A stretch of 64,000 nucleotides of DNA from Porticoccus sp041395745 (GTDB lineage Bacteria > Pseudomonadota > Gammaproteobacteria > Pseudomonadales > Porticoccaceae), in NCBI GenBank assembly GCA_041395745.1, contig JAWKZV010000003.1:1-64000 (forward strand), given 5' to 3'. Both the position numbers and the translations under genes were made by a program. Positions 63,041 to 64,000 of this stretch are shown here, piece after piece. Under the pieces are notes generated by a model. That model had not been told where the DNA came from, did no database searches, and saw only the letters and a list, made by a program, of their open reading frames with translations. Within the stretch, counting starts at the first letter, position 1. Every line of letters begins with the position of its first letter.

Positions 63041-63340
63041 ATGTGGTATGCCATCATCAGTGAGGACACGGAGAACAGTCTCGCCAAGCGGCTTACTGCT
63101 CGCCCGGCGCATCTGGCCAGGCTGGAAGCTCTCAAGGCACAGGGACGACTGTTGCTCGCTGGCCCCCACCCCGCCATAGACAGTGAAAATCCGGGTGAAG
63201 CTGGCTTTACCGGCAGTCTGGTCGTGGCTGAGTTTGATTCACTGGAAGACGCCCGCCAATGGGCTGATGAAGACCCTTACCTGAGTGCAGGGGTCTATGC
63301 CAGCGTTTCCGTCAAACCTTTCAAAAAAGTACTTCCCTGA
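63041..63340 (+). CDS. yciI: YciI-family protein
   Basis: 99 residues, MWYAIISEDTENSLAKRL at the front and AGPHPAID with SLEDARQWADEDPYLSAGVY behind, the YciI/YCII fold with a conserved His-Asp pair. The YciI biochemistry is not settled. It is adjacent to the VC0807-like gene (three-base gap), as seen in other gammaproteobacteria. Confidence 0.9.
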   Translation: MWYAIISEDTENSLAKRLTARPAHLARLEALKAQGRLLLAGPHPAIDSENPGEAGFTGSLVVAEFDSLEDARQWADEDPYLSAGVYASVSVKPFKKVLP

Positions 63341-63377
63341 ACGGGAACAACTGAACCATCGTTATTGGGAATCGATT

Positions 63378-64000
63378 ATGAGAATACTGATCGCCGCTGT
63401 ATTAGCGCTCATCTCCATCGCCACCCAGGCCGAAACCGTTTACATATCGGATGAATACCGGGTACCACTGCGCTCCTCCCCCTGCCCCCGCTGCAGCATT
63501 CTCCACCAGGGCATCAAGAGTGGCACTGCACTGAAGCTGGTCGAGACCAATTCGGAAGGCTGGTCTCATGTCACCACCCAAGGCGGCATGGACGGCTGGA
63601 TGCCATCCCAGTACCTGCAAAAAGAACCCTCCGCCCGGGAACAACTCGAAGCCATGAAAAGCCGTCTGGCTTCTGCGGAAACCCAGAGCGGCGAACTGAA
63701 ACAGCGACTGGCTGAACTCCAGGAGGAGAACGGTCAGCTCACCAGCCAGCTGGACGAAATTCAGGGGAACAATCAGGACATCAGCAGTGAATTGCAGTCC
63801 ATCAAAAAGATTTCATCAAATGCCATCGCCATCAGTCAGCAAAACAGGGAACTGCTGGAACGCAACGGCATGCTGCAAAGTGAGATTGATGTATTGAAGG
63901 CTTCCAACGAGCGCCTCGCCACCAACGAGCGCAACACCTGGTTTCTCTACGGAGCAATTGCTGTGGTCATGGGTGCTCTGCTGACCCTGATCTTACCGAG
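63378..64000 (+). CDS. SH3-domain and membrane-anchor protein (3' end outside window)
   Basis: Starts ATG 63378 with GGGA upstream. Signal peptide MRILIAAVLALISIATQA, a bacterial SH3 domain (~20-75: YRVPLRSSPCPRCSILHQG to GWMPSQYL), a coiled coil (~80-185, QLEAMKSRLASAETQSGELK and onward), and a C-terminal membrane helix (FLYGAIAVVMGALLTLIL) at the right window edge. This matches the TIGR04211 SH3-and-anchor family, probably binding the cell wall. The stop codon lies beyond 64000. Confidence 0.87.
   Translation, partial: MRILIAAVLALISIATQAETVYISDEYRVPLRSSPCPRCSILHQGIKSGTALKLVETNSEGWSHVTTQGGMDGWMPSQYLQKEPSAREQLEAMKSRLASAETQSGELKQRLAELQEENGQLTSQLDEIQGNNQDISSELQSIKKISSNAIAISQQNRELLERNGMLQSEIDVLKASNERLATNERNTWFLYGAIAVVMGALLTLILP

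Noticed and set aside
1..64000. CRISPR arrays, transposons, prophage or rRNA operon
   Set aside because: No spaced direct-repeat arrays, transposase or integrase genes, or rRNA sequences were recognised anywhere in the window.

Overview
The window looks like chromosomal DNA of a free-living, probably marine gammaproteobacterium on the Pseudomonas/Cellvibrionales side. The pointers are conserved gene orders known from that group: thrS-infC-rpmI-rplT-pheS-pheT-ihfA-merR-tRNAPro, gyrA-pheA-hisC-tyrA/aroA-cmk-rpsA-ihfB-lapA-lapB-pyrF, mtaD-ubiG-mupP-yciK and yciO-scpA-scpB-rluB. The fused TyrA-AroA protein and the PheS/PheT and IHF types agree. The species cannot be named from the sequence alone. 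No rRNA, CRISPR array, insertion sequence or prophage was seen.

Layout. 1-2.4 kb: 3' part of a membrane GGDEF-EAL protein. 2.7-7.5 kb: SulP transporter, a small ribbon-helix-helix protein, cardiolipin synthase and a voltage-gated-type K+ channel. 7.7-12.5 kb: tRNAAsp/tRNAVal, queD-thpR, an epimerase, phosphomannomutase and galU, tRNAPro. 12.5-20 kb: the translation operon thrS to ihfA, all on the minus strand. 20-25 kb: tRNAVal(GAC), two small exported proteins, two decayed phosphoribosyltransferase genes, uvrB, tRNAAsn and a Sel1 protein. 25-29.5 kb: fadE, photolyase, ComEA-like protein. 29.6-41.8 kb: pyrF, LPS regulators lapB/lapA, ihfB, rpsA, cmk, aromatic/histidine biosynthesis and gyrA. 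42-51 kb: mtaD-ubiG-mupP-yciK, a two-gene acyltransferase/epimerase insert, then rluB-scpB-scpA-yciO. 51-62 kb: the accessory highlight. 62.3-64 kb: membrane protein, YciI protein and an SH3-domain protein cut by the window end.

The most unusual region is a tightly packed five-gene minus-strand unit (62081 down to 51052). In transcription order it encodes a thiamine-diphosphate acetolactate-synthase-like enzyme, a double-length citrate-synthase/citryl-CoA-lyase-like protein, a TonB-dependent receptor, a PF04392-type periplasmic binding protein (frameshifted here) and a 1495-residue hybrid kinase. The kinase carries three receivers, an HPt domain and GGDEF-EAL output. The first three genes overlap by 4 bp at both junctions. 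This pairs small-molecule enzymes with outer-membrane uptake, periplasmic binding and c-di-GMP signalling. Making, importing and sensing one metabolite is my inference, not shown by the sequence.

Other points: pheA has a one-base frameshift in its ACT domain; the sulP/RHH intergenic region holds a perfect 10-bp-arm palindrome; four tandem 15-bp repeats precede fadE; infC starts with ATT.
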